This document shows, one piece after another, positions 24,334 to 33,707 of a stretch of 64,000 bases of DNA. The stretch comes from Pigmentiphaga aceris. Its GTDB lineage: Bacteria > Pseudomonadota > Gammaproteobacteria > Burkholderiales > Burkholderiaceae_B. Made by a program: the position numbers and the translations under genes. The DNA lies in contig NZ_CP043046.1 of assembly GCF_008119665.1 (NCBI RefSeq), forward strand, positions 3,596,001 through 3,660,000, read 5' to 3'. Positions within the stretch are counted from its first letter, which is position 1. The number at the start of each line of letters is the position of its first letter. The notes under the pieces were generated by a model. It had not been told where the DNA came from, did not search any database, and saw nothing but the letters and a program-made list of their open reading frames with translations.

Positions 24334-25380
24334 ATGACGTCCGTAACTACGTCGATTGCACCCGAGGTACTCGACGCCGCCATCATGTGGATGGTGCGTG
24401 CGCAGTCTGGTTTTGCCGACCGCGACACGCTGGAATCCTGTCGGCGCTGGCGGGCGGCGCACCCTGCACACGAAGCCGCGTGGCTGCAATTGCAGGCAGC
24501 CGAAGCGCCGCTGCAGGCCTTGCATACCCTTCCCCACGACACGCGCCATCTGGCGCGAGACACATTGCATGCGGCACGCGCAGCAGCAGCGCCAGTCGAT
24601 CGCAGCAAGCGCCGCAGCGCCAAGCTGCTGGCCTGGACGCTGATGGGCGGCGGCTCATTGCTGCTGACGCGGCAACTGCCCTGGCAACGCTGGCGCGCCG
24701 ACTATGCAACTGGCACTGGGGAACAACGCAGCGTCACGCTGAGTGACGGCACTCAACTGCGCCTGAACACGCGCAGTGCGGTCGACGTGGTGTATTCGGC
24801 CACCCAACGCCTGATCGTGTTGCGACAAGGCGAGATCTTTGTGGTGAGTGCGCAGGCTGCACACGGCTCGAACCCAGCGGCGAATCCTGATCCTCGCCCG
24901 CTGCGCGTACAGACCGGTCATGCCCGACTGCAAGCACTCGGCACCCGTTTTGGCGTGCGGCTGGACGATGACCATACACGGTTGCGTATGGAAGAAGGTG
25001 CCGTTGCCATGCACCCCGGCGCGCAGATGGATGCACCAGACAACATCGAACCCGCCGCCGTCGCCCATGCGGGTGACGCGTTTCGTATCGACACCCGGCA
25101 AGTACAACGCCTGCCAGACACCGCGCTGGACGGGCTGAGCTGGACGCGGCAGGTGCTGGTGGTCAAGCAGATTCGGCTGGATGCCTTGCTTGCCGAGTTG
25201 TCACGCTATCGCGATGGGTGGCTGGACTGCGATGCCGATGTAGCCAGTTGGCAAGTGTCTGGCGTGTTACAGCTGCGCGGCGATTCGCCTACCGATGCGG
25301 TGCTGCGGGCGCTGACACACAGCCTGCCCGTGCAGCTGCGGCAAGTGACGCCTTACTGGGTGACGGTCGGACGCGCCTGA
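24334..25380 (+). CDS. fecR: FecR-type transmembrane anti-sigma regulator, locus 1
   Basis: A 348-residue regulator. The N-terminal DUF4880-like cytoplasmic part (EVLDAAIMWMVRAQSG and WRAAHPAHEAAWLQL) binds the sigma factor. A basic KRRSAKLLAW stretch precedes one membrane helix near 105. The periplasmic FecR domain holds YATGTGEQRSVTLSDGTQL and LGTRFGVRL. The C-terminal STN-like part (ALLAELSRYRDGWL) contacts the receptor. It relays receptor occupancy to the adjacent sigma factor. I use the ATG at 24334; an in-frame start at 24280 adds an unlikely leader. Confidence 0.9.
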   Translation: MTSVTTSIAPEVLDAAIMWMVRAQSGFADRDTLESCRRWRAAHPAHEAAWLQLQAAEAPLQALHTLPHDTRHLARDTLHAARAAAAPVDRSKRRSAKLLAWTLMGGGSLLLTRQLPWQRWRADYATGTGEQRSVTLSDGTQLRLNTRSAVDVVYSATQRLIVLRQGEIFVVSAQAAHGSNPAANPDPRPLRVQTGHARLQALGTRFGVRLDDDHTRLRMEEGAVAMHPGAQMDAPDNIEPAAVAHAGDAFRIDTRQVQRLPDTALDGLSWTRQVLVVKQIRLDALLAELSRYRDGWLDCDADVASWQVSGVLQLRGDSPTDAVLRALTHSLPVQLRQVTPYWVTVGRA

Positions 25381-25443
25381 ACATCGATGGTGTTTTCGAA
25401 GACCCTTCAAAAATATTTTGCGATTTCCTTGAGGGTTTTTGAA

Positions 25444-25457
25444 TCTGGTTCGGCATA
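25444..25457 (+). promoter_or_regulatory. TCTGGTTCGGCATA motif upstream of transducing receptor 1
   Basis: This 14-base sequence is identical to one on the opposite strand upstream of the other STN-containing receptor (53095-53108). It follows AAATATTTTGCGATTTCC and AGGGTTTTT. It probably includes the -10/start region recognised by FecI-type sigma factors. Its position argues that the coding start lies downstream. Confidence 0.55.
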
Positions 25458-25576
25458 CCAGTAAGAGCATCAAAAAAAGGCTGTGCCGCGTCGTGTCCGT
25501 TGTCCGTTTCCCCTGCCAAGCTCCGTGCACCGCGCCTCTGCGCGCGCATGGTGTTGGCCTGTGGGTGCAGAGACGT

Positions 25577-28003
25577 ATGTGGGTGCAGAAACATATGCAG
25601 GTGCAGACCTGGGCGCGAGGCTGCCTGACGCCTGTCATCCTTGGCGCGCTTCTGTGTGCCGCCGGACCGGTTCAATCACAGGTCGTGCCACGCGAGCCGC
25701 TTGCCGCCGTTCAACCCGTGCACCTGCAAAGTGGTCCTTTGGAAGACACGCTTAACCGTGTGTCCCAACAATTCGGCGTAACGCTGTCCTTCGACCCGGC
25801 ACTCACACGCGGGCGCACAAGCCCTGCCCTGCTGGGCGACTACGACATCGATGACGTGCTGGCGCGGCTGCTTGCCGAGCACGGCCTGCAAGCATTGCGC
25901 GACACCGACGGCGCGTACACCTTGCGCCGCTTGCCAGGCGGCGTCGTGAGCCTGCCCACCATTCCGGTCACGGCACGTGCCAATGAAAGCAATGCAAGCA
26001 ACACAGCGGTCGGCCAGACCAGCCGCAGCGCACGCTTCGGTGCCTTGGGCACGCGCGACTTGGCCGATGTGCCCTTCAGCGTCACCAGCTACACCCGGCA
26101 GACGGTGCAGAACCGGCAGGCGCAGACCCTTGGCGACGTGATACGCGCAGACCCTGCTTCGCAGACCGCGCTGGGACACGGCAATTTCTCGGAAGAATTC
26201 ATCGTCCGAGGCTTTCCACTGTCGGCCAGCGACGTCACCTTTGGCGGCATGTACGGTGTCTTGCCCAGGCAGATCATCCCGGCAAACATCATCGAGCGGG
26301 TCGACGTTCTTAAAGGTGCCAACACCTTTCTGAATGGCATAGCACCCACCGGCAGCGGCATTGGCGGTGCGCTGAACATCGAACCGAAGCGTGCCGGCGA
26401 CAAACCACTGACAGAAGTCACGCTGGACTACACCAGCGGACAGGTCGGCGGCAGCATCGACCTGGGACGCCGATTTGGCGACGACGCCGCCCTGGGCCTG
26501 CGGATAAGCAGCGCGCGCCGTAGCGGCAGCACAGCCATCGATGACGAACACCGGCAACTGAAGTTCGATGCGATTGCGCTCGACTATCGCGGCGAAGGCT
26601 GGCGCACCAGCCTGGACCTCGGCCGCCAGCGCCAGACCATCAACGGCGGACGTTCCGTCGTGTACCTGAGCGATGCAGGCGTACCGCCGCCGCCATCCAC
26701 CACCATCAACTACGGTCAGGACTGGAACCTGTCGCGGCTGAGCACGCGCTTCGGCATGCTGCGTGGTGAAGTCGATCTGGCACCGGACTGGCAGGCCTAC
26801 GCGGGTGTCGGCGGCAGTCGCACCAATGAGTTCGGCACCTATTCATCACCCACTGTGAACGCCAATGGGGTGGGCATTGCCGGCCGCCTGACCGTGCCGT
26901 ATCGCGCCGAGAACGCATCGTTCGAAACCGGCCTGCGCGGACGTGTCCAGACGGGTGCAATCGCGCACCGCCTGACCTTGTCGGCCTCGCTGAGCGACAT
27001 CCAGACTCGCGCCGCCTACAGCCGCGCGCTACCGGGCTTTCCAACCAGTCTGTACGACCCGCCTGATGTGCCTTATCCCGTCACCACCGAAATCGGCGGC
27101 AATCTTCAAGACCCGGGCCTGACCCGGCGCAGTCGCTTGCGCAGCATTGCGGCGTCTGACACCTTGTCGTGGCTGGATGATCGTATCCAGCTGAGTCTGG
27201 GTGCGCGCTATCAGCAGATCAAGGCCCAGACCTTCAACTATCGCGGCATCAACACATCCGCCTATGACCGCGCAGCGCTGACGCCCATGCTGGGCATTGT
27301 GGTCAAGCCCTGGCAATACCTGTCGGTGTACGCCAATCGCACCGAAGGCCTGGCGCAAGGTGGCCAGGCACCGGCCGCAGCCACCAACGCGGGCGAAACC
27401 TTCGCCCCCTTCATGTCCAGCCAGTACGAACTCGGCATCAAGCTGGAAGCCGCTGGCCTGTTCTGGACGGCCAGCCTGTTTGCGATTCGCCAGCCCAACG
27501 CCTACGTGGACGCGACGTCTTTGCGTTATCTGCCGGCCGGTGAACAGCGCAATCGCGGCGCAGAGATCACCGTGGCGGGCGAGGTCCTGCCCGGCCTGCG
27601 CATCGTGGGCGGCGCAAGTTTCATCGACGCAAGGCTTACGCGCACTGGCGACCGCAATACGCAAGGTCGCCATGCGATCGGCGTGCCCAGCAGCCAGCTG
27701 AGCCTGGGCGGTGAGTGGGATCTACCCGCGACGTGGGTCGGCATCGACGGGCTGACCGCTCAGGGCCAGATCATTCGCAGCGGCCCCCAGTTCGCCAATG
27801 CCAACAACACCCAACGCCTGCCTGCGTGGACGCGCATGGACCTTGGCCTGCGCTACGCCACCCGCATTCGCGGGCATGACGTGACCTGGCGAGCCAACCT
27901 CGAAAACGTGACGGACCGCCGCTATTGGGCGTCGGCCAACGGCGGCTACCTGACCCAAGGTACGCCACGAACCGTGAAGCTCGCGGTGACCATCGACTAC
28001 TGA
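25577..28003 (+). CDS. TonB-dependent ferric-siderophore receptor with STN domain, locus 1
   Basis: An outer-membrane receptor of about 808 residues. A signal peptide (LTPVILGALLCAAGPVQSQ) is followed by an STN signalling domain (PVHLQSGPLEDTLNRVSQQF), a TonB plug beginning near LADVPFSVTSYTRQTV, and a 22-strand barrel ending in Tyr. STN receptors both import ligand and signal to FecR. The start is uncertain: 25577 or 25595 (both ATG) are preferred because the frame upstream crosses the likely promoter. The N-terminal codons form an 18-bp tandem repeat (25559-25612). The ligand is unknown; the plug resembles receptors for hydroxamate-type siderophores. Confidence 0.88.
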   Translation: MWVQKHMQVQTWARGCLTPVILGALLCAAGPVQSQVVPREPLAAVQPVHLQSGPLEDTLNRVSQQFGVTLSFDPALTRGRTSPALLGDYDIDDVLARLLAEHGLQALRDTDGAYTLRRLPGGVVSLPTIPVTARANESNASNTAVGQTSRSARFGALGTRDLADVPFSVTSYTRQTVQNRQAQTLGDVIRADPASQTALGHGNFSEEFIVRGFPLSASDVTFGGMYGVLPRQIIPANIIERVDVLKGANTFLNGIAPTGSGIGGALNIEPKRAGDKPLTEVTLDYTSGQVGGSIDLGRRFGDDAALGLRISSARRSGSTAIDDEHRQLKFDAIALDYRGEGWRTSLDLGRQRQTINGGRSVVYLSDAGVPPPPSTTINYGQDWNLSRLSTRFGMLRGEVDLAPDWQAYAGVGGSRTNEFGTYSSPTVNANGVGIAGRLTVPYRAENASFETGLRGRVQTGAIAHRLTLSASLSDIQTRAAYSRALPGFPTSLYDPPDVPYPVTTEIGGNLQDPGLTRRSRLRSIAASDTLSWLDDRIQLSLGARYQQIKAQTFNYRGINTSAYDRAALTPMLGIVVKPWQYLSVYANRTEGLAQGGQAPAAATNAGETFAPFMSSQYELGIKLEAAGLFWTASLFAIRQPNAYVDATSLRYLPAGEQRNRGAEITVAGEVLPGLRIVGGASFIDARLTRTGDRNTQGRHAIGVPSSQLSLGGEWDLPATWVGIDGLTAQGQIIRSGPQFANANNTQRLPAWTRMDLGLRYATRIRGHDVTWRANLENVTDRRYWASANGGYLTQGTPRTVKLAVTIDY

Positions 28004-28091
28004 AGGCTGTTGGGACACCCAACCCATCGGCATTTGCCTTTCGCTGCGGCGCGACTGCGTGCGCCGCCTACTTTGTGACCAGGATCGTTTC

Positions 28092-30305
28092 ATGACTCGC
28101 TTCGACCGCAATTCCGCCCTTTCCAATGCACCACGCAAACCACTTGCGTTGGTGATCGCCATCCGCGCCGCCTTGGCCTGCGGCCTGCTTGGTACCGGTG
28201 CCGGCTGGGCACAGACCGCCCCCGCCGCAACTGGCGTCTCCACGCTAACCCCGATTGCTGTCACCGGTGATGCCATCCCCACCGCAGGCGACACCCTGCC
28301 GCCGCCTGCCCCGGGTGGCCAGATCGCCCGTGGCGGCCGCCTTGGCGTGCTGGGCGAGCAAGACGCGGCCGACGTACCTTTCAGCGTCACCAGCTACACC
28401 TCGGCGCTGATCGAAAGCCAGCAGGCACGCAACCTGTCCGACGTGCTGAAGAACAACCCCTCGGTGCAAAGCTCATATGGCTTCGGCAACTTTGCCGAGG
28501 TGTTCGTGGTGCGCGGTTTCCCGCTGCTGTCGGAAGACGTGTCCTTTGGCGGCCTGTACGGCATTGCGCCGCGCCAGGTCATTGCCACGCAGATGATCGA
28601 ACGCGTTGAAGTGCTGCTGGGTGCAAACGCCTTCCTGTCCGGCGCATCGCCCAGCGGCAGCGGCATTGGCGGTGCCATCAACGTGGAACCCAAGCGCGCC
28701 GGCGACACCCCCTTGAACCGCTTTTCAGTGGACTACACCAGCGACTCGCAAGTGGGCGGATCGTTGGACGTGGCACGTCGCTTCGGCCCTGACCAAGCCT
28801 TTGGCGTGCGGGTGAACGCCTTGCAACGCAGCGGTGACACCGGCATCGATCGCGAAGACCGCAACAACACCATTGGCTCGATCGGCCTGGACTATCGCGG
28901 CGACAAGGTGCGCACCTCTTTCGACCTGGGCTACCAGCGCCTTAAAGTGAACCAGGGCCGCACCGTGACTTACCTGGGCAGTGCGCTGCAAGCCGTGCCC
29001 GAGACCCCGAATGCCTCGCACAACTCAGCGCAAGACTGGAGCTTCAGTGACCTGAAAAGCACCTTCGGCATGCTGCGCGGCGAAGTCGATCTGAGCGACA
29101 GCTGGACGGCCTACGCAGGCGTGGGAGCCAGCCGCAACGAAGAGCTGGGCACGTATTCCTCGCCCACCGTGGCCGCCCTGAATGGTGCGGCCACCGCATC
29201 ACGTCTGAGCGTGCCCTTTGAGTCGGATTCGGTCGGCGCGCAATTCGGTGTGCGCGGCAAAGTCCGCACCGGCCCGGTCAGCCACAGCCTGAACCTGGGC
29301 TATTCCGGCGTATACCGCCAGACCCGTACCGCGTTCATCTCCGGTGCCGCCTACACCACCAACCTGTACAACCCCAACTTTGTCACCCTGCCGCGCGCGA
29401 CCTCGTCGGGCGGCAATTTCAACGACCCCGGCATGCGCAGCCGCACGCGCATGCATGGCCTGTCGGTATCGGACACCATCGGCGTGCTCGACGACCGCCT
29501 GCTGTTCACCCTTGGCGCACGCCGCCAGTCGATCGATGTGCAGGGCTTCACCTATACCGGTGTACGTGACGCGAACTACAACAGCTCGGTGACCAGCCCG
29601 GTCTATGGCGTGGTGTTCAAGCCCTGGGACCAGGTGTCGATCTACGCGAATCACATAGAGGGCCTGCAACAAGGCCCGACCGCACCGAACAGTGCAGCCA
29701 ATGCGGGCCAGGTGTTTGCGCCGTATACCTCGAAGCAAAACGAGATCGGCATCAAGCTGGATCGTGGCAACTTCGGCGCGGGCGTGGCCTTGTATGAAAT
29801 TGAGCAGCCGTCGGCCATCACGGATTCAGCTACGCGTATCTACAGTGTTGATGGTTTGCAGCGCAATCGTGGGCTTGAATTGACGGTGTATGGCGAGCCG
29901 GTGCGTGGCGTGCGTGTGTTGGGCGGGATTGCGTTCAACGATGCGAAGCTGAAGCGGACGGCGCAGGGGACGAACAATGGGCACGATGCGGTGGGCGTGC
30001 CGGATTATCAGGCGACGGCGGGGGTCGAGTGGGATGTGCCGGGGGTGGCTGGTTTGACGGCGCAGGGCCAGGTGGTTCGGGTGGGTCCGCAGGCGTTCAA
30101 TGCCAGCAACTCTCTGCGGTTGAAGGCTTGGACGCGGGTTGATCTGGGGGTAGCCTACAGCACGAAGGTGAGTGGGTATGACGTGGTCTGGCGGGCGAAT
30201 GTCGAGAATGTGGCGGATCGCGGATACTGGAATTCTGCGACGGGCGGCTATCTGACGCAGGGCGCGCCGCGGACGTTCAAGTTGTCGGCGACGATGGGGT
30301 TTTGA
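28092..30305 (+). CDS. TonB-dependent siderophore receptor without STN domain
   Basis: A 737-residue outer-membrane receptor, a paralogue of the preceding gene: plug and barrel motifs such as DVPFSVTSYT, GSGIGGA.N.EPKRAGD and STFGMLRGEVDL correspond almost residue for residue. It has a signal peptide (LACGLLGTGAGWAQ) but no STN domain, so it can transport but not signal. AGGA at 28081 precedes the ATG at 28092. It probably shares the upstream transcript. The last ~480 bases switch from C-ending to G- and T-ending codons, without a frame change, as the gene approaches the palindromic element. Confidence 0.9.
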   Translation: MTRFDRNSALSNAPRKPLALVIAIRAALACGLLGTGAGWAQTAPAATGVSTLTPIAVTGDAIPTAGDTLPPPAPGGQIARGGRLGVLGEQDAADVPFSVTSYTSALIESQQARNLSDVLKNNPSVQSSYGFGNFAEVFVVRGFPLLSEDVSFGGLYGIAPRQVIATQMIERVEVLLGANAFLSGASPSGSGIGGAINVEPKRAGDTPLNRFSVDYTSDSQVGGSLDVARRFGPDQAFGVRVNALQRSGDTGIDREDRNNTIGSIGLDYRGDKVRTSFDLGYQRLKVNQGRTVTYLGSALQAVPETPNASHNSAQDWSFSDLKSTFGMLRGEVDLSDSWTAYAGVGASRNEELGTYSSPTVAALNGAATASRLSVPFESDSVGAQFGVRGKVRTGPVSHSLNLGYSGVYRQTRTAFISGAAYTTNLYNPNFVTLPRATSSGGNFNDPGMRSRTRMHGLSVSDTIGVLDDRLLFTLGARRQSIDVQGFTYTGVRDANYNSSVTSPVYGVVFKPWDQVSIYANHIEGLQQGPTAPNSAANAGQVFAPYTSKQNEIGIKLDRGNFGAGVALYEIEQPSAITDSATRIYSVDGLQRNRGLELTVYGEPVRGVRVLGGIAFNDAKLKRTAQGTNNGHDAVGVPDYQATAGVEWDVPGVAGLTAQGQVVRVGPQAFNASNSLRLKAWTRVDLGVAYSTKVSGYDVVWRANVENVADRGYWNSATGGYLTQGAPRTFKLSATMGF

Positions 30306-30408
30306 TCTGTCCTGATGGGTGCCAGGATATCGTCGTGGCACCCTGCTTGCGAGGGTTTCTCGTCAGCTGATTTTTATCTGAAGGTCTGGTTGTTCTTGTG
30401 CCAGTCGC

Positions 30409-30505
30409 GGGTGGTGGGGCCGGATTGGCTGCCCCGCTTGACCTTGGCGTCGGGTCTCCGCCCTCCACCTTGTCCAGAAGGGCAGCCAACCCGGCCCCAC
30501 CACCC
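30409..30505. repeat. Terminal hairpin of element A, stem type 1
   Basis: Bases 30409-30434 (GGGTGGTGGGGCCGG then ATTGGCTGCCC) pair with 30480-30505 at 25 of 26 positions around a 45-base loop containing GCGTCGGGTCTC and CCCTCCAC. The flank before it reads GCCAGTCGC. Confidence 0.85.
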
Positions 30506-31285
30506 ACGCCTTCAAAACGGCTTTGGTTAAAAGCTGATCCCGCCTTTGGGCGTGCGGAATCTTCTGGCTGCCAAGTGCTGGAATCGGTTCTCGGCATTCG
30601 ATGGCCACCGTCTTTGATGCCCACGCGGCTGGCCTTCGGGACTGGCCGCCCAGGTCGCCACGAAGCGACTCAGCGGCCCACGTCTCGGGCCGTTCTTTAG
30701 AGGCCTTTCAGGGCAGCGCCACGAAAGAATATTTGCGCATCTGCTTGGTGGTGGGGTGACACCGAAGCGGGTGGCCGCCGCGTCACGGCATGCGGAGAGC
30801 GGCAGCGACGATCGCGGCGCTGGCGGCTGATTTAATACATGCGCTCAACGGACGTGTGAGGGCTTTTGGAAACGCCCATCTGCATCGGCGTTCATTACCG
30901 CTGATCACGGTTACTCACCGCTTCGAACGTTCTTCATCAGCCCGAACGTTCAATGCGCAACCTTCGAAGCGCCAATCCTCAACGCCCCGCCTTTTCGTCG
31001 CATTACCTGGTGCGCGGCCACCAGCTTCCAAGTCACCCCACCACCAAGCAGAAGCGCGAATTCTTTTGCGTGGCACCGCCCTGAAAGGCCCCTGATATAC
31101 GGCCAGACCGTGAGCCGCTGACTCGCTTCGTGGCGACCTGGCCAGCCATTCCCCACGGCCAGCCGCATGGCGCTCAAGGATGGCGGCCCACGCATGCCGA
31201 GAACCGATTCCAGCACCAAGCAGCGAGCAAAACGGCAAACGCCCACAGGCGGGATTGGCCTTTACCCAAGCAGTTCTGAAGGCGT

Positions 31286-31383
31286 GGGTACCGTGGGCGT
31301 GGCGACTGCCCTTCTGGACGACGTGGAGGGCGGGAGACCCGACGCGTAGGTCCAGCGGGGCAGGCGACGCGCCCACGGTGCCC
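31286..31383. repeat. Terminal hairpin of element A, stem type 2
   Basis: Bases 31286-31311 pair with 31358-31383 at 22 of 26 positions. The loop matches that of the type 1 hairpin in inverted orientation, but the stem sequence (ACCGTGGGCGTGGCGAC) is different. Confidence 0.82.
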
Positions 31384-31446
31384 GCGACTGGCAAAAGAAC
31401 ACTCACCCCATCCACAGAAAAACAAAGCTCAAAAAACGCTACCCCA

Positions 31447-32556
31447 TCACCCCAGCAGCAAAACCATCACCCGATTGATCACCCCACCCCCAACCACCAG
31501 CCACACAAACAAACAAGCAGCCAACAACAAAGGCTTCATGCCCGCCTTGCGAATCGCGCTCAAATGCGTACTCAAACCCAGAGCCGCCATCGCCATCGCC
31601 AACAAAGCCGTATCAATCGCCAACAACACCTCAACCACCGCAGCCGGCAACACCTGCAGCGAATTGAACAAAACAACCGCCACAAACCCGAACGCAAACC
31701 ACGGGATCGCCATCTTCCGCTTTCCATCGCCTGATGCGTCCCCACCCTCACGCGCCTCATCACGCGCCAGCCAGGCAGACAGCAGAATCAGGAACGGGGC
31801 CAACATCATCACGCGAACCATCTTCGCAATCACCGCCGCACCCGCCGCGTCGGGGCCAATCGCCCTGCCCGCCGCCACCACCTGCGCAACCTCGTGAATG
31901 GTCGATCCCACATAGACCCCGAAGCCATGCGTGCCACCAGGAATAAACTGCCAGATCGCATTCAGATCGAACAACAGCGGGTACAGAAAGATCGACAAGG
32001 TACCAAACACCACCACCGTTGAAATCGCGACCGTAACTTGTTCGGCCCGCGCCTTCACCACAGGCTCTGCACCCATCACCGCCGCAGCGCCACACACCGC
32101 ACTGCCCACGCCGATCAGCATGGCGGTCTTGCGTTCCATGCCCAACCAGCGCACACCCAGCCAGCAGGACAGCATGAAGGTCGAGCCGATCACCAAGGCG
32201 TCGATGGCCACGCCGGTCAGCCCGACCAAGCCAACGTCTTGCATGGTCAGCCGCAGGCCATACAAGACCACGCCCGCGCGCAACAAGCGCTGCTTGGAAA
32301 AATTGATACCCGGTGTGCTGACTGTGGCAATGCGTGGGAAGACGGTGTTGCCGATCACCATGCCCATGATGATGGCGAGCGTCAGTGCGCTGAGCCCGTG
32401 CGCCTGTGCCCAGCCGCTGCCACCCAGCCACATCGCACAACAGGCCAGCGCAGCGCTCAGCGCCAGGCCCGGCCACATTTTTGCCATCCACCCCGATATC
32501 GATACTGTCGTGGGACCGCCAACGGTGGCGAGCGAGGGTGATGCGGGGCGGTTCAT
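31447..32556 (-). CDS. yeiH: YeiH/UPF0324 family membrane protein
   Basis: A 369-residue inner-membrane protein with about ten helices, of the YeiH family (putative sulfate/anion exporter fold). Family motifs include LRAGVVLYGLRLTMQDV near 91, GVGSAVCGAAAVMGAEPV near 148 and GSTIHEVAQVVAAG near 216. The divergent neighbour is a LysR regulator, the same arrangement as yeiE-yeiH of enterobacteria, and a dyad lies between them. Its transported substrate is not established from sequence. The last ~700 bases, next to element A, are strongly C-rich on the plus strand. Confidence 0.88.
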   Translation of the reverse strand: MNRPASPSLATVGGPTTVSISGWMAKMWPGLALSAALACCAMWLGGSGWAQAHGLSALTLAIIMGMVIGNTVFPRIATVSTPGINFSKQRLLRAGVVLYGLRLTMQDVGLVGLTGVAIDALVIGSTFMLSCWLGVRWLGMERKTAMLIGVGSAVCGAAAVMGAEPVVKARAEQVTVAISTVVVFGTLSIFLYPLLFDLNAIWQFIPGGTHGFGVYVGSTIHEVAQVVAAGRAIGPDAAGAAVIAKMVRVMMLAPFLILLSAWLARDEAREGGDASGDGKRKMAIPWFAFGFVAVVLFNSLQVLPAAVVEVLLAIDTALLAMAMAALGLSTHLSAIRKAGMKPLLLAACLFVWLVVGGGVINRVMVLLLG

Positions 32557-32633
32557 GGTGGGTCCGGCAGATACGGTGGGGATGCCGCCAATCTACGGAC
32601 GCCGGAAAAACCCGTCCAACGTGTTATTTGCGT

Positions 32634-32666
32634 AATATCTATCTAACCAGTAGCTATATAGATATT
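32634..32666. promoter_or_regulatory. AT-rich dyad between yeiH and its LysR gene
   Basis: AATATCTAT (32634-32642) is repeated in inverse as ATAGATATT (32658-32666), 15 bases apart, in a 117-base divergent gap. This looks like a LysR-type operator controlling both genes. It ends 7 bases before the LysR start codon. Confidence 0.7.
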
Positions 32667-32673
32667 TTTGTTC

Positions 32674-33612
32674 ATGGACGTCCTGCGTCTTACGCTGCGC
32701 CAACTGCAGATTTTTGTCGCGGTTGCGCGCCACGGCAGCACCACTGCTGCCAGCGCCGAGATTGCCTTGTCGCAATCCGCCACCAGCTCGGCCGTCAACG
32801 AGCTTGAACGTTTGCTGTCACTGCAACTGTTCGACCGCGCAGGCAAACGCCTGTTGCTCAACGAGAACGGTCGCGCCCTGCTGCCACGCGCCCTGGCCTT
32901 GCTGGATGCCGCAATTGGCGTCGAGAACTTCGCACGCGAAGGCAGTGACCAGATGCAGTCGCTTCGCATCGGGGCCAGCACGACTATCGGCAATTACCTG
33001 TTGCCCAGTCTGCTGGGCAAGTTCCTGGGCGATGGGCATCGACGCGAGACCACCGACTGGAAATCGACGGTCGCCATTGGCAATACCGCGGCCATCTGCG
33101 AGTCGGTGGCGGCGTTCGAGTTGGATGTGGGCTTGATCGAAGGCCCGTGCCACGAGACAGCTTTGCAGGTAACGCCGTGGGTACATGACGAACTGCTGAT
33201 CGTTGCCGCACCGGCCAGCGTGTTCGCAGGCCCGGCGTGCAAAGACCAGCCGCCCGTCACCCTGGCCAAGCTGCGCGAGACCATGTGGTTGCTGCGCGAG
33301 TCAGGATCAGGCACCCGGGAAGCCACAGACCAGGCCTTGCTGCCGCATTTGCGCGCCTACCGCCGCAGCATCGAACTGGGCAGTTCCGAAGCCATCATGC
33401 GTGCCGCCGCCGAAGGGCTGGGCGTGGCCTGCCTGTCGCGTTGGGTGGTGGAAGATTTCATTGCTGCCGGCCGCTTGTGTGCGGTGCGCAGCACACTGCC
33501 GACGATGATGCGGCAATGTCATGTGGTCACCCACCGGGACAAGCAGATGACGCCGGTGCTGAGGCAGTTCATGGCGCAGCTTCTGCCGGATGTGACTGGC
33601 GAAGAGACTTGA
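32674..33612 (+). CDS. LysR-type regulator, YeiE-like
   Basis: A 312-residue LysR regulator. The winged helix-turn-helix is LRQLQIFVAVARHGSTTAA with LSQSATSSAVNELERLL, and the effector domain starts near LRIGASTTIGNYLLP. It is divergent from yeiH, as yeiE is in enterobacteria, so it probably activates yeiH. The ATG at 32674 is preferred over an upstream TTG at 32668. The effector is unknown; YeiE-type proteins have been linked to sulfite. Confidence 0.87.
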   Translation: MDVLRLTLRQLQIFVAVARHGSTTAASAEIALSQSATSSAVNELERLLSLQLFDRAGKRLLLNENGRALLPRALALLDAAIGVENFAREGSDQMQSLRIGASTTIGNYLLPSLLGKFLGDGHRRETTDWKSTVAIGNTAAICESVAAFELDVGLIEGPCHETALQVTPWVHDELLIVAAPASVFAGPACKDQPPVTLAKLRETMWLLRESGSGTREATDQALLPHLRAYRRSIELGSSEAIMRAAAEGLGVACLSRWVVEDFIAAGRLCAVRSTLPTMMRQCHVVTHRDKQMTPVLRQFMAQLLPDVTGEET

Positions 33613-33646
33613 TGAGGGTAGATGATCGAGATCAGTGTTGATCGGC

Positions 33647-33688
33647 TGATATTGATCAACTGATATTGATCAACTGATATTGATCAAC
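33647..33688. repeat. Three exact 14-bp tandem repeats
   Basis: TGATATTGATCAAC is repeated three times without change (33647-33660, 33661-33674, 33675-33688), each with the palindrome TTGATCAA. It sits between the convergent LysR and methyltransferase genes, 35 bases past the LysR stop. It may act as a terminator or simply be a slippage-prone tract. Confidence 0.9.
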
Positions 33689-33707
33689 GGATATCAAGCA
33701 CCCACAG

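Larger units (their letters stand above)
30391..31401. repeat. Palindromic element A (~1 kb), inverted copy of element B
   Basis: This non-coding stretch begins with TGTTCTT.TGCCAGTCGCGG and ends with its inverse. Each half has a terminal hairpin (30409-30505 and 31286-31383). The arms (about 380 bases each) are imperfect inverted repeats; for example GGTCGCCACGAAGCGACTCA at 30653 returns inverted at 31119-31138 with one mismatch. The ~240-base centre is unique to the element. The whole element recurs in reverse orientation at 38728-39766: 30781-30833 equals the complement of 39286-39338 with one mismatch in 53. Open frames here are not gene-like. No transposase is present. Confidence 0.85.

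Noticed and set aside
33647..33688. Possible CRISPR-like array
   Set aside because: Repeats are 14 bp, directly abutting, with no spacers and no cas genes.
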